Made by a program: the position numbers and the translations under genes. 64,000 bases of DNA from Phytomonas francai (lineage: Eukaryota; Euglenozoa; Kinetoplastea; Trypanosomatida; Trypanosomatidae): NCBI GenBank assembly GCA_001766655.1, contig MJCC01000005.1, positions 924,658 through 988,657 on the forward strand, written 5' to 3'. The notes under the pieces are model-generated. The model was given only the letters and a program-made list of their open reading frames with translations, made no database searches and was not told the DNA's origin. Below, in pieces: positions 9,127-19,519 of this stretch. The first letter of the stretch is position 1. Each line of letters opens with the position of its first letter.

Positions 9127-12100
9127 CTATGCTGTCTTTCTTTTTTCGAAAATAAAGACGCGATACATTGATGCCGCCTCTGTCTCTCCCATCGACAAGG
9201 CCATTTGCTTCATCCCATTTCTGCTGCGCTTCGCTGCCTTCATGAGATTCTGCCCCTCAGCCGTATGCTGGTGCTCTTCGAAAAATTCAACAAAACCGCA
9301 CTCTGATATTAGGTGTAATTGGTATTGGTAACACATCGCACAAAACATCTTCCACGGCACCACATACTCAGGCAAACTCGACACGGCATCCTCTACGGTG
9401 GCGAAGTAAGGAACACCATACCGTGCAAAGGATTCCGCATCTTTGTGCTCCCGCAGAGCAGTCGCGGATTCTTCTGGAAAAATAACATGGTAGTGCGTGT
9501 TACCAAAACTCGGGCCTTGCTTTCGAAATCGCTCCAACAGCACCTTGTCGGAGACGGTTGTACCGATGAAGAGCCCCCCAACCACCAGGGAGGACGACAC
9601 TACGGAGACAAAGGCCTCGACACGGTCCAGCGAGGAGCACCCGTAATGAAGAGAAAACTGGCAGGAAAAGATGTGGTACGCCGATTGCTTGCTTCGGCGC
9701 GACTCGCGAAGAAGTGTCTCCTGCAGTCCAGAGCTGCGATCAAAGGCATCGTGCACGTCGAAGTAAGCGTGGAAGCCAGGATGCTCAGGCGCGTTCGACT
9801 TGACACTGAGACCCTTCCCGCAGGAGTAGCGCGCAGCTGCCTCCGCCACACACTCCTGTGATGCGTCTGTCAGGAAGACAAAGGCAGGCCTGATCGCTTT
9901 CCACTTCAGAAGATCCCCACCGCGTCCGCAGCACGCATCAACAACGGCCAGGCCGCGCTGCGACTGCGCCTCGGGTAGTGAGTCCCGCACCCTTTGCACC
10001 GCCACGTCGATGAGAGCTGACTTGATCCAATTATTAAACCGGAACAACTCGCTGCGCTCCTGCGTGGCTGCCACCTTCCGCTCCTCAACCTTTCCGGCGT
10101 AGTGTGCGTTTGTCCGTTGGGTCTCCTCGCTTTTTATCGGCGGAAGGCTCGCAGTGGGTCCATACCAGGCCGTAGGAATAGCGTGTTTCGCCGCATCGCC
10201 GCGGCCCTCGGCGAGCACCCAGGAAAGGTGAAGAAGAATCCCGTCGAAGGCGCACGCATAGTTCCTGCCATGTGGGTGGCACTTGACGACAACCCAGTGC
10301 CCCAGTGTTCCATCGAAGTAAGCATCCACGGTGAAGTCGGACCACGCATAGCTGCCACCAGCGTTCCCAAGCTGGATGTAAAGAAAATTCGTCAAGCTGA
10401 TAGTGTCCACATCCGTTGCATCGCATTGACGCGAAAGGCCAAGCCCAGAACACTCACACACTTCGCACAGGGCACAGGGGATAGATCTCCGGCAGTCTGG
10501 ATTTCCTCTGTTCGTGCACCAACACACAGACAACTTGCTGCCGCTTCCCTGTTGAATGGCTCGCAGCGTGAGCTGGGTGGTGAGCCGCGGCTTTTCAGCG
10601 CGGTGGCCATGAACCTTCAGATCGCCACTTTTTGCTCTGGAAGTTAGAATGGGAACTGAAGGCTGCAGCTCTCCAGCACGCTGAAGTGTGCCCTCGTCCG
10701 CGATGCCTAGCAGGGTGCACAACTCGCGTAAGTGGACGTTTTCCACCAAACTCTCAAGCACCGACACGGCTGTCACAATGGAGTTGGCCTCTAGTCTATC
10801 ATGTCGAATTCTCTCAATAGACCACAGATTCCTCTCAACGACATAGATACATTCCGAAACGATCTTGGATCCGACAGGTATGGAATAGCCATGCGGGTTC
10901 AGCAGATTTAGCTGCATCGTTGATTTCCAGTGTCCTTCAATATCCTTACGATAGTTAAAGTTCTTCTTCCGAAAGAACAGCCACACATCGCACAGCTGGC
11001 TGTCATCGGCTGCCGCCTCCACAGGGGAGATGAGCCAATCAATCGACAACAGCGATGGCCATTTCCATTTGACTTGAGTGCGGCTCGCACCGCCGGTGAT
11101 CGGAAATACATTAGGGGTGAAGATAATGCCATCATTTTTTGTTGGACCACAAGGACCATGAAAAATGTAATCCCTTTCCCCCCGAGATTCGAGTCGGTCT
11201 AGGCACTCCCTTATATGACTCACAGGCCACATCTCCTTCACAAACCATTCTAAAGAGTGCGGATATAGTGCTGCTTCCTGCATACGCTTAGCAAGATCCT
11301 TTAATTTTTCATAACGTGTCGGCATTGTCGCATCACTGAGGCGTACCTCACCCTCGCCAGGATTCTTGTAGCTGTAAAGATCGAAAAGCCCCAAAACAGG
11401 CCTCCTACGGTCGTCAACGACCTTCATTAACTCTCCATCTACCACACAGCACTCGCAAGGGAATGGATACTCCTCGAGAAGAAGGTAGGCACAGTTCATG
11501 GAGCGGTCAAGCATGTAGGAAAAATGTCTTGCCTCGATGCGCCGCACCACGCGACAGACGAGTCCCTCGTCGTTTTCAAGTGCGAATACATCGCCCGTGT
11601 CAATTCGCATCGTGAAAGACTGAGCGCCTAGTCGTACCGGAACTATCCCACTCTTCTCTTTATGTAACTGCCTGCGAGCCTCCTCTAGTGACATGAAGTC
11701 CACCAAGGATGTCGTTAGCGCAAAGCCCAAGTGCCCTTTCGCCTCCCTAGATGCCGCTGGTTGCTCAGGCAACCATCGCGGGAAACAGGGTGCACGCAGC
11801 GACACAACCAACACGCGTATACCATCGCTCTTCTCAGTCAATGTGTACTCGGAGCCGTGGTGCAGCATAGTACTGATCGAACGCCGGAAAGGAGAGCACA
11901 TGGGACCAGGGAAGCCTGTGTACTCCCCCAGCACCGCTGAGCACGCGAGTCGCACAATGGCTTCCACCATAGCAGGTCGAGAGTCGTTCGCAGCGTCCAT
12001 GCAACTGTGCAACTCTCCCTGAGCAGCCTCAAGCCGGGTGTCGAGCTCCCCAGGAGTGTTCCCCCCTTCTCTATGAACGAGGTGAAACCACGCCTCTGAG

Positions 12101-12162
12101 ATGGGGCAACACGTCACACCGCTTTCATTGCAAAAGCTACTAAGAACTAGTTTCGAATTCAT
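9127..12162 (-). CDS. CGM1: Bifunctional mRNA cap guanylyltransferase / guanine-N7 methyltransferase
   Basis: A 1011-residue fusion of two capping activities, the build known for kinetoplastid CGM1, which caps spliced-leader RNA and thereby all mRNAs. Seen: an N-terminal region of about 100 residues, then the nucleotidyltransferase motifs in order: I, EKSDGIR with the GMP-accepting lysine near residue 111; III, FDLYSYKNP and the preceding VVDGEL; IV, KNDGIIFTP; V, QVKWKWP. The C-terminal half has the S-adenosylmethionine loop VVDACCGRGGDLLKWK near residue 740 and the cap-methyltransferase strand SCQFSLHYGCSS. All catalytic motifs look intact. No RNA triphosphatase domain is fused, as expected for the family, where that enzyme is separate. 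Nuclear location is expected. The ATG at 12162-12160 is the first in frame and lies 22 nt after a predicted splice acceptor. Confidence 0.95.
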   Translation of the reverse strand: MNSKLVLSSFCNESGVTCCPISEAWFHLVHREGGNTPGELDTRLEAAQGELHSCMDAANDSRPAMVEAIVRLACSAVLGEYTGFPGPMCSPFRRSISTMLHHGSEYTLTEKSDGIRVLVVSLRAPCFPRWLPEQPAASREAKGHLGFALTTSLVDFMSLEEARRQLHKEKSGIVPVRLGAQSFTMRIDTGDVFALENDEGLVCRVVRRIEARHFSYMLDRSMNCAYLLLEEYPFPCECCVVDGELMKVVDDRRRPVLGLFDLYSYKNPGEGEVRLSDATMPTRYEKLKDLAKRMQEAALYPHSLEWFVKEMWPVSHIRECLDRLESRGERDYIFHGPCGPTKNDGIIFTPNVFPITGGASRTQVKWKWPSLLSIDWLISPVEAAADDSQLCDVWLFFRKKNFNYRKDIEGHWKSTMQLNLLNPHGYSIPVGSKIVSECIYVVERNLWSIERIRHDRLEANSIVTAVSVLESLVENVHLRELCTLLGIADEGTLQRAGELQPSVPILTSRAKSGDLKVHGHRAEKPRLTTQLTLRAIQQGSGSKLSVCWCTNRGNPDCRRSIPCALCEVCECSGLGLSRQCDATDVDTISLTNFLYIQLGNAGGSYAWSDFTVDAYFDGTLGHWVVVKCHPHGRNYACAFDGILLHLSWVLAEGRGDAAKHAIPTAWYGPTASLPPIKSEETQRTNAHYAGKVEERKVAATQERSELFRFNNWIKSALIDVAVQRVRDSLPEAQSQRGLAVVDACCGRGGDLLKWKAIRPAFVFLTDASQECVAEAAARYSCGKGLSVKSNAPEHPGFHAYFDVHDAFDRSSGLQETLLRESRRSKQSAYHIFSCQFSLHYGCSSLDRVEAFVSVVSSSLVVGGLFIGTTVSDKVLLERFRKQGPSFGNTHYHVIFPEESATALREHKDAESFARYGVPYFATVEDAVSSLPEYVVPWKMFCAMCYQYQLHLISECGFVEFFEEHQHTAEGQNLMKAAKRSRNGMKQMALSMGETEAASMYRVFIFEKRKTA

Positions 12163-13378
12163 GTAGCCACTGGGGGATTTACACTATTCGATGTACAAAG
12201 AGGGAGAGAATCCTCTTTTCGTCCCTATGCAAGAAAAATTGCCTCAGCATTAAAAAAAAAACAAATATAAAGGAACAAAGAATGCTAAAATGAACAGTTC
12301 CACTGAACTAACAGCGCGTGAACATCGACTGAAAATATTACATATGCAAAAATAATAGCGGTCATTGGTGAGGCCTTGAAGAGCCAAAGGAACACGGAGA
12401 GGCAATCAAAATCTCACGAAAGAAACAACACGCTTGCTTGTAGAAAAGTTACCTCCAGAAGCGTCATACCGACTGTTCCATGCGTTGCGTACCCCCCATC
12501 GCCCTGCAACCAACCAGAAAATCATACCCGCGAACTTCAGGAAATCCTCGTTGAATACGGAAGAGAAAGTAATCTCCAGTATCAAGGTTGGCCGACTGTC
12601 TTTTTATATGTCATGACTTGAGTGCAAATGCACCTCCAGAAGACTACGTCGGTCCATATGCCGAGCTCACGCCAAGAATGCCATTGGGCCCTTGGGGGCA
12701 ACGAGGATAACGGTTTAGCGTACGGGGTCGCTTCCGAAGAAGACTGATGCGCCAACAGGTATAGAAACAATAGAAAACTTGTACTGACAGTTGTTGATTA
12801 GAGCGCTGCGTTAAAAAAAGAAGCTATTAATGGTCGCACTGAGAGACACAAGGGAAAAAAGAGCATTGTAAAATCAGCTGGGAAACATTTGAAGATTGGT
12901 AAACCCTTATTGAGGTATGGGTAAATAACGGCAAAACCTCATTGGGGATGTATTTTATCAGAAGAGGTATCAAAAACTTAGAAAAGAAACAGTAGTCTAA
13001 TGGAGATAAAAATTTACCATACTAAATATTTGACAATCGAATTCGTTTTTTAGAAAAATGTAACTAGAAAATTAGGAACAAGTGATAAGTACAAGTTTCT
13101 ACGAATAAAGAAGATTCCATAGAATGCATACGGCTACTGAGCAGTATGTTATCGTTTCATTATTAAAACACTCTTGGTTTCCATTTCCTTTCTTTCAAAA
13201 TACACACAAATGATGAAAAAGAAGCATACCTATATATATAACATGCTTTTGTATCACGAATACATATTGGCTAGCGGTATTTATAACTTACGTGTTACGC
13301 ATATTCCGATTTTATGATGCTAATTTAAATACGTCAGATGTTTATAAATTATGCGAATCTTAATTTTAAAAAACTCAA
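12163..13378. other. 1.2-kb spacer with a GC-raised middle part
   Basis: Between CGM1 and GMP synthase. The outer parts are AT-rich. At 12,376-12,770 the GC content rises and short protein-like fragments appear in several frames on both strands, none with a usable ATG and all closed within 80 codons; this may be a decayed gene. The rest (12,780-13,378) shows nothing. Confidence 0.5.
12184..12211 (-). promoter_or_regulatory. Predicted trans-splice acceptor for CGM1
   Basis: In the sense strand a TTCTCTCCCTCTTT tract is followed by an AG at 12185-12184, just upstream of the ATG at 12162. Both support the chosen start. Prediction only. Confidence 0.45.
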
Positions 13379-15352
13379 CTATTCCCACTCCGTAGTCCCA
13401 GGAGGCTTCGAAGTGAGGTCATACAATACACGCGATACAAAGCTCAGCTTCAACAGCTCTGTGACCATTTGCTCAAGCACAAACAGGGGCATCATGTCCG
13501 TGCCGGGTTTAGCTGCCACTCCGGTCATAAAATCGTTTGTTATAAATGTTCTGATCACAACACTGTACGTGTCAGGCTTGTCAAACCCAATCGGAACAAG
13601 TATAACGGGGACTTGGCTTAACTTACGAGTCAGCGCGTTCTCGGAAAGAATACGGCTGACAATATCATCCGCAATGCGCAGCTTATCCACGACCTCCGGC
13701 ACAAGGAACGTTTTGGTGACAGGTTGCGGCGGCTCCTCTTGACGCTCACCGAAAAGGTAAACGACACGGTTCAACTCACGTACACGCATTGGAATAAATC
13801 GCGCGATACATACAAGTTTCTCCCACTCCACTTCGCTGGGGAAGCGGCCCAAAGATACCGCTGCTGCATAAGAGTAGGATCGATTGTCGCCTTGCACACC
13901 AACAGTCTTCACGGGGAGCACACAAATAGACGGGTGTATCGTGTCCATCACCCCTCTCAAGGTGTCGCTCATACTCTGAGCGCGTCCAGCGCAGATGTCT
14001 TTGATTTGGTTTTTCATGCCTTCAAGCTTTTCATCCTTGCAAAGCTCACCATCAGTGCACAAAACCCGGATGGCCAGCCCAGGTCCGGGGAAGGGCTGCC
14101 GCTTGGACAGGCTTTCTGGGATCCCGAGATCTTTGGCAAGCTGGCGAACCTCATCCTTATGGAAGTTGCAAAGTGGCTCAATTATACGACCAATGTTACG
14201 AAGGTGTCTCACCACTGCCGTGTCGTTGTGATGTGTTTTGATCGTGTCGGCATTTTTGCTGGCGTGCTCAGAGCCGGACTCAACTAACTCTAGACGGAGA
14301 GTTCCCTGTGCAACCAGTAGGCGTTCCATGTTAAGATTCATTTCCTTGATGACACGATTGCAGACTCTCATAAATGTGTCTCCAATGATGGCTCGCTTTT
14401 CTTCCGGGTTCACTGTTTCACAAAGTTTATGCGTCATGTAAGACGGTCGGCCTCCCTTTGCAGGCATCTCTGTTACAGCCTGGCCAAATTCCTCCCTTGC
14501 ATTTACCAACCTCACCTCAATATTGAAGTTTTTTAGGGCTTTCATAACATGCTCGCTTTCATGAAGTCGCATGAAGCCATGATCAACGTGAATGCATATG
14601 ACACGCTCGGGACCCAAAGCCTTGACCATCAGTACTGCACAGACGGTGCTGCCTACACCGCCGGAAAGTAGGCATAGAACCTTCTCATCGTTCGAAGTAC
14701 GCTCACGAATCATGTCAATAGCGAGTTGTTCTCGGTCCTTCAGGGTATACAAGAATTTGCAGCCGCACAAGTTCAAGAAATTCTTGAAAATGGTCTTCCC
14801 GTTTACCGTCAACTCCACCTCAGGGTGAAACTGAACGCCCCATAAGGGGAGCTTCCGGTGCTGCACCGCTGCAATGATGCCGTTGGCACTTCGCGCAGTG
14901 ACGCACAGGTCGTCGCCAGCATTCACTGCCGCATCACGATGAGTCAGTAAAACGGTCTCCCTTGGACCCATCCCCTTAAATATCGGTGTATCTTCTTCAA
15001 TGTGAATTGTATCCTGGCCGTACTCACCCACTTCGCCCTCCTGTATCTTACCACCGAATAAATGAACAAGAAGCTGCATGCCATAACAAATACCAAGGAC
15101 GGGCTTTCCAAGCGAAAAGACCTCGGAGTTGAATTCAGGTGCTTCGCTGCCAAACACTGAAGCGGGGCCTCCAGAAATAATAATGCCTTTGATGTTGTCT
15201 TCCATCAACACATCTGAAGGTGTGGAAAGAGGTAAAATAACTGACTCTACATTTAGTTCACGTATCCTGCGGTCAATAGCATTCACAAATTGTGAACCCG
15301 CGTCAAGAATAGCGATGCGCTCATTCTGTAGTTGTCGGTTAGAATACGACAT
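13379..15352 (-). CDS. GMPS: GMP synthase (glutamine-hydrolysing)
   Basis: A 657-residue GMP synthase, converting XMP to GMP with ATP and glutamine; trypanosomatids depend on purine salvage and interconversion. Seen: a class I glutamine amidotransferase domain (about 8-200) with the nucleophile loop GICYGMQLL and the HPE motif in GVQFHPEVEL; the ATP pyrophosphatase domain starting near residue 225; and the C-terminal dimerisation/XMP-binding domain ending in the classic PPGTTEWE. The frame extends upstream to a TTG, but the family alignment (ERIAILDAGSQ) and a predicted splice site support the ATG at 15352-15350. Odd: the PP-loop reads SGGVGST at about 230-236, with glycine 234 where the family has aspartate (SGGVDST), a one-base difference. 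The rest is well conserved, so either sequencing error or a real change is possible. Confidence 0.95.
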   Translation of the reverse strand: MSYSNRQLQNERIAILDAGSQFVNAIDRRIRELNVESVILPLSTPSDVLMEDNIKGIIISGGPASVFGSEAPEFNSEVFSLGKPVLGICYGMQLLVHLFGGKIQEGEVGEYGQDTIHIEEDTPIFKGMGPRETVLLTHRDAAVNAGDDLCVTARSANGIIAAVQHRKLPLWGVQFHPEVELTVNGKTIFKNFLNLCGCKFLYTLKDREQLAIDMIRERTSNDEKVLCLLSGGVGSTVCAVLMVKALGPERVICIHVDHGFMRLHESEHVMKALKNFNIEVRLVNAREEFGQAVTEMPAKGGRPSYMTHKLCETVNPEEKRAIIGDTFMRVCNRVIKEMNLNMERLLVAQGTLRLELVESGSEHASKNADTIKTHHNDTAVVRHLRNIGRIIEPLCNFHKDEVRQLAKDLGIPESLSKRQPFPGPGLAIRVLCTDGELCKDEKLEGMKNQIKDICAGRAQSMSDTLRGVMDTIHPSICVLPVKTVGVQGDNRSYSYAAAVSLGRFPSEVEWEKLVCIARFIPMRVRELNRVVYLFGERQEEPPQPVTKTFLVPEVVDKLRIADDIVSRILSENALTRKLSQVPVILVPIGFDKPDTYSVVIRTFITNDFMTGVAAKPGTDMMPLFVLEQMVTELLKLSFVSRVLYDLTSKPPGTTEWE

Positions 15353-15436
15353 ATTGGGTAGTAGTAAAAACAAGAATAACTTATAAAGTCGAAAATAAGA
15401 GTTAATAGACAAAAAAGTAATTTTTCCTATAGCTAG

Positions 15437-15472
15437 CTATTCGTTTAATTTTGAGGGAAAGAAGGAAAAGAT
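15437..15472 (-). promoter_or_regulatory. Predicted trans-splice acceptor for GMP synthase
   Basis: The sense strand has CTTTTCCTTCTTTCCCTC (about 15453-15471) and then an AG at 15438-15437, giving a 5' UTR of about 85 nt before the ATG at 15352. No ATG lies between, so the GMPS start is unambiguous. Prediction only. Confidence 0.4.
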
Positions 15473-15683
15473 GAATGCTATGCATACGTTCGTTTCAGGA
15501 AACAAGCTAAGCAGTATAACGCTGAAAAAAAATTCAAATATGTACCTTTCTCTTCTTTTTATACATAGAAGAGGAGAATAATAGCACTAAATTTATTTCA
15601 GCCTGAAATAGTAATAAGTTCCACAACTGCAATCCTTCCTCTTTACCATGGTATCATGCCCGTCACAAAATATGTGGTGATTC

Positions 15684-15956
15684 TCACGAAAGGCAAAAAA
15701 CTCGCAAATATTTTCCACCGAACTCCATCCCTTCCATGTTGCAAGCCGCGAACTTTGCATCACCCTCCTCTTCAAACGTCACTTCTACGGTGTAAACCTC
15801 CTCATTTGTTTCACCGTTGTCTGTCCTTTGTCTTTTTAAGGTCCGCCTACCGATCGGCCTGTAGCCGATAACTTCACCAAAGGATGCGCAAAGGCGTAGC
15901 AGTGCGTCCTCGTCGTGCTTATCAGGTAGGTTTCGAATTCTTATGCTGTAAGACAT
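15684..15956 (-). CDS. Small single-RRM RNA-binding protein, 90 aa
   Basis: The whole protein is one RNA recognition motif. Seen: RNP2-like IRIRNLP at residues 5-11, helix 1 DEDALLRLCASFGEV, a basic loop (RRTLKRQRTDN), an RNP1-like strand VYTVEVTFE that lacks the usual aromatic pair, and the final helix and strand with AKFAACNMEGMEFGGKYLRV. The missing RNP1 aromatics suggest either weak RNA binding or a protein-binding RRM, as in splicing-factor and SR-related accessory RRMs. It starts at an ATG (15956-15954) and follows the gene direction. Identity beyond the fold was not recognised. Confidence 0.85.
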   Translation of the reverse strand: MSYSIRIRNLPDKHDEDALLRLCASFGEVIGYRPIGRRTLKRQRTDNGETNEEVYTVEVTFEEEGDAKFAACNMEGMEFGGKYLRVFCLS

Positions 15957-16500
15957 TTTTTTATTTCAGAATATCAATATATGTGAATATATTTATCTTG
16001 ATGAATACACCAAGGACCTAACAAGGGCAACTAGAAAAGCTAGATATTTATAGGCTTTCTACACCTAAAACATATGTAGTGATTTGAACGTTTAAAATGA
16101 ATCTTTAAAAGATGCAGAAAACATCCATACGCAAACTCCCTAAAACAAACAAAAAAAGAGAGAGAATAAGATCGAGTTCTTCAGTGAAATAAGAAGTCAT
16201 ATAGAGAAAAGAAGCAGGAAAAAATGCCAATGCTGATTCCTTTACTTCGTCATTGCTTTCAAACGTCTAAATATAAGAAACCAGTCATGTATAGGGACGG
16301 CTGGTATACAGGGAAGTGTTATGGAGCTTTTGTTTCCAACACTTTCTCCTCCTATTTTCTGTCATGTTGCATCTATTCTATTGGAAAAACTTAAAGATAA
16401 GAGCAAATAGAAAGCAAGCATCCATCCCAAACGCAATACTTGTTCAAAGAACTATTCTAACTCTCCATAAGGAGCACGATGCGGCCATTGAAGGACTTTG
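15957..16500. other. Spacer, 544 bp
   Basis: AT-rich, with poly-purine stretches on the plus strand at about 16,130-16,230 that read as pyrimidine tracts for the RRM gene. The plus-strand frame at 16316-16576 is AT-rich and overlaps the coiled-coil gene antisense; not supported. Confidence 0.55.
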
Positions 16501-17235
16501 TCACGCAGAAAGCATCGCACGCAGCTCACGCAGACTCGTCAAGCTTTCGTTAGGGTTAAGTGCATCGGCTTCTTGAATCAGATTTGCCCAAGTATCCTTA
16601 CCGCTTTCCGTCGCCTCGACTTCCTCAAGTAGCCATTTATGCGTCCTGGTGGCCTCGTTCCAGACCCGTAGAGCTTGTTCAAGCGCCCATGACTTCGCCT
16701 CCGCTTCGATGGCGGCCTCTGTCTCGGCGATTTTACTCTTGAGTTGAGAAATCTTCCGTTCATGCTCTTCGCGCTCCTTTGGGAGGCTCTCTTCGACTTT
16801 TCGGATAATTGCAAGCAACTGTTCCTTCGACGCGGCACGGTTCGTCTGGAACTCAGAAAGTCTATTCTTGATGCCCGAATCCCGCTCCTCGGCCTCCTTC
16901 AGCTGCTCCAATACGGTGTTTTCCCTTTTTGTGAGAACCCTGAGGTGCTCCTCGTTTCGCTGTCGTCTCTCCTCAACCTTGCGTCGGAGCTCAGCGGTTT
17001 CATTTTCGATGCCCCGAAGCTCTGCTTTCTTACTGGTAACATCTGCAAAGACAGCGTTAATGGTATTACGCAGTTTTTCCTTCTCGAGATCCCATTCTTG
17101 TTTGGATTTAGAATGCTCTGCATCGTATATGCGCAACGATTCTCTCGCTTCTTCAAGCTCTTTGTTCTTAGTCTTCAAGTCTGCATTAAGCGAGCGCCAA
17201 CGCTGTATAAGTTCTTTGACCTGGGCAGTTTCCAT
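16501..17235 (-). CDS. Coiled-coil protein, 244 aa, unknown function
   Basis: Nearly the whole protein is predicted coiled coil: long runs rich in Glu, Lys, Arg, Gln and Leu from about residue 5 to 190 (for example TKNKELEEARESL, VEERRQRNEEH and LKSKIAETEAAIEAEA), followed by a more compact C-terminal part with several tryptophans (SWALEQALRVWNEATRTHKWL) and the ending LRELRAMLSA. No signal peptide or membrane segment. The pattern of a long coil plus small C-terminal globule is seen in kinetochore, intraflagellar and tethering subunits, but no diagnostic motif was recognised, so no role is proposed. Complete, with an ATG at 17235-17233. Confidence 0.8.
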   Translation of the reverse strand: METAQVKELIQRWRSLNADLKTKNKELEEARESLRIYDAEHSKSKQEWDLEKEKLRNTINAVFADVTSKKAELRGIENETAELRRKVEERRQRNEEHLRVLTKRENTVLEQLKEAEERDSGIKNRLSEFQTNRAASKEQLLAIIRKVEESLPKEREEHERKISQLKSKIAETEAAIEAEAKSWALEQALRVWNEATRTHKWLLEEVEATESGKDTWANLIQEADALNPNESLTSLRELRAMLSA

Positions 17236-19519
17236 CTGCTTTCAATATTCTCCCACGCTTTTTTTATTCTATTTGTTGGTGTTGTTTCTTGAATAAAAAT
17301 ATTTTCCCTTTTACACGTGTTGGCACGTATATTCTAACAAAAAAGTTAAATTTGTTAATCGAATGAAAATTCACATTACTAAAAGAAAACAAAGAAAAGT
17401 TGAAAATAAATAGTTTAGAATGAGCATGCACAGAATATGTGACATATGATAAGAAAAAAAAAAGCTAATGTAAATAACCATTGACATTTATTGGACTATG
17501 TATAATTTAAAAATGAGCACGCCTTTTATCAGATGAGTGAATACATTGGTGAAACCTCTTAGAAGAGTGTTATCTTTTAGAACAAGAGGTCTTCCTAAAC
17601 GTTTGAAGTAAATGTGCAAACAAATGAAAATGTATACGTATATAAGTATAAATATTTCTATACGTATGATAACAATGCCATATAAAAATTTTAGATTCCA
17701 TTTCCAAACCCAATTCATCCTTTGAAGGCTTTTCAAAAGGAATAAATTAGCAACAGATCATGATTTATTTCCCGTTAAGGTATAAACTCCAGAATAATAT
17801 TCAACACATATTCTATTTATGAAAAATATAAAAATCAAAACAGCTCCTGACAATTTAATTTTAAGATTATGATTACCTACTCTATTTGATGCTGGTTTTC
17901 ACAGAAGAGAAAGAGGTGAAATCTTAACACAGATCCACTAATTTTACCTTTGGAAAAGACGATCTTTTCAAATTGATGAGCATGCAAAATTAGGGGGAAA
18001 AAAGACAAAAAAAAAAGAAAAGAGAACAGAGACAATTAAATAAAAAGGATGAAAGCAAAGAACGATAACGCTAGTATGACACACAGTAGTGACAATGATA
18101 TGCGTAAAAAGATACTAGATGGCTTTTTGAAAATAAGCTCAACAATGCGCCTAAGATTCCACATCCTTCAAAGCATACATACATATATGAAGACAATATT
18201 AACGGCAGTGCTACAATATGTCGATCTGGTGATCAGTAATTTATCCCAATTATCTGTTCCCGCTCCCTTAGCAAGTTTATTCGAAAAATATTCTTTCTAT
18301 TTTCCATTTTTACTCGCATAAACCTCAAAGCTTTGTTTTTTTTTTGGGGGGGGGTAAATGGTTTACCATCCTTAAGCATATAAAATTGAAATATATCTTT
18401 ATGCCTCACGTAAACATAGCCTTTCGTTTGGAACACGCAAAATAAGGAAGAGAAAGAAAATCTATTCCAAATACACAAAATATATAACTAATTATTGAAA
18501 ACATTTCACAGGGTCTCAATGTAATTCGTTTCATCACTCATACTGTGTATACTAGTTAGACATTTTTTTAATCCCCCTACTGATATCCGAAAAATATCAC
18601 ATAATCTGTGACGCTGATGCACGGAAGAGAAGGGGCCCTTACAGCGGCTTATAAATGCTACTGAAAGGATAATTTATGATTTTTGCCCATGTTCTTTTCT
18701 TAACCATCCGAACAAATAACTTAAAATAAAAAGCTGCATATTTTTGAAAATATAAATTTAGAACTGTGTGATTCTTTTCGACTCATTTCACATATAATGC
18801 ATACCTGTACATATATATACATGTACAGATATATATGTTTATTTTAGTTACGCAAAACATGGAATTTATTTTTTTCCCATGTAGAGCACTCAGATGAAAT
18901 ATAAAATAAAGATAAGGGAAAAATAACACCATATCCTAAAAAATCCATATCTTTAGTCTCAGATCATAAAAGCATAAGAAAAAAGAAAGGATTCTTCACA
19001 GGGGAGAGGGGGGGGGGGGGGGAAGGGAGTCTTATGCCTCGGTTTGTGTGAACAAAAACACGTGCTATACTTATCAGTCTCGTTGTACGAGATTAAAATA
19101 ATATGAAATACTATATGTATATATGCATGTAATTATGTTTTTATAGAAATATAAACGGAATACACGTCTAGCTAAAAGAGAGAAATGGAACATAAAAATT
19201 AAACAAAAATAACAGAAACATAAAAATGCGCCGTAAAAGTCCCTATAACTAAAATTTAGTACCGAGGGGCTGTGCCATTCGAGCAAGCTAACCATAATGA
19301 AATAGAGAAACACCAAAGCATAAATTCCAGTAAAAAGAGCTCAAAGTAAAAGGAAAGCAAATGGCAATCGAAGGGTCCTCCTTCTTAATTTTTTTGGATG
19401 TGTTAGAGTATCACGGTTGAAGAAAGAATCTTAATTATAACTCTCGGAAAAACGATTGATAAGAAAAAGTCCTAAGAATTTTCGAAAACAACAAGAATTT
19501 CCCCGCACGCCACCGGAAT
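17236..19519. other. 2.3-kb AT-rich spacer with two G homopolymers
   Basis: Long stretch with no convincing gene on either strand. It contains a T-run joined to a G9 run (about 18335-18354) and a G15 run (19008-19022); both are on the plus strand, so C-runs in the transcription direction. Short frames (17488-17736 and 19074-19316 minus, 18049-18321 plus) are low-complexity. It could hold long UTRs or unrecognised small RNAs. Confidence 0.55.

Noticed and set aside
16545..16556. TTAGGGTTA, telomere-like
   Set aside because: It lies inside the coding frame of the coiled-coil gene and is a single short match.
18049..18321. Plus-strand 90-codon frame with ATG in the 17-19 kb spacer
   Set aside because: AT-rich, wrong direction and no family features; hydrophobic end is a translation of T-runs.
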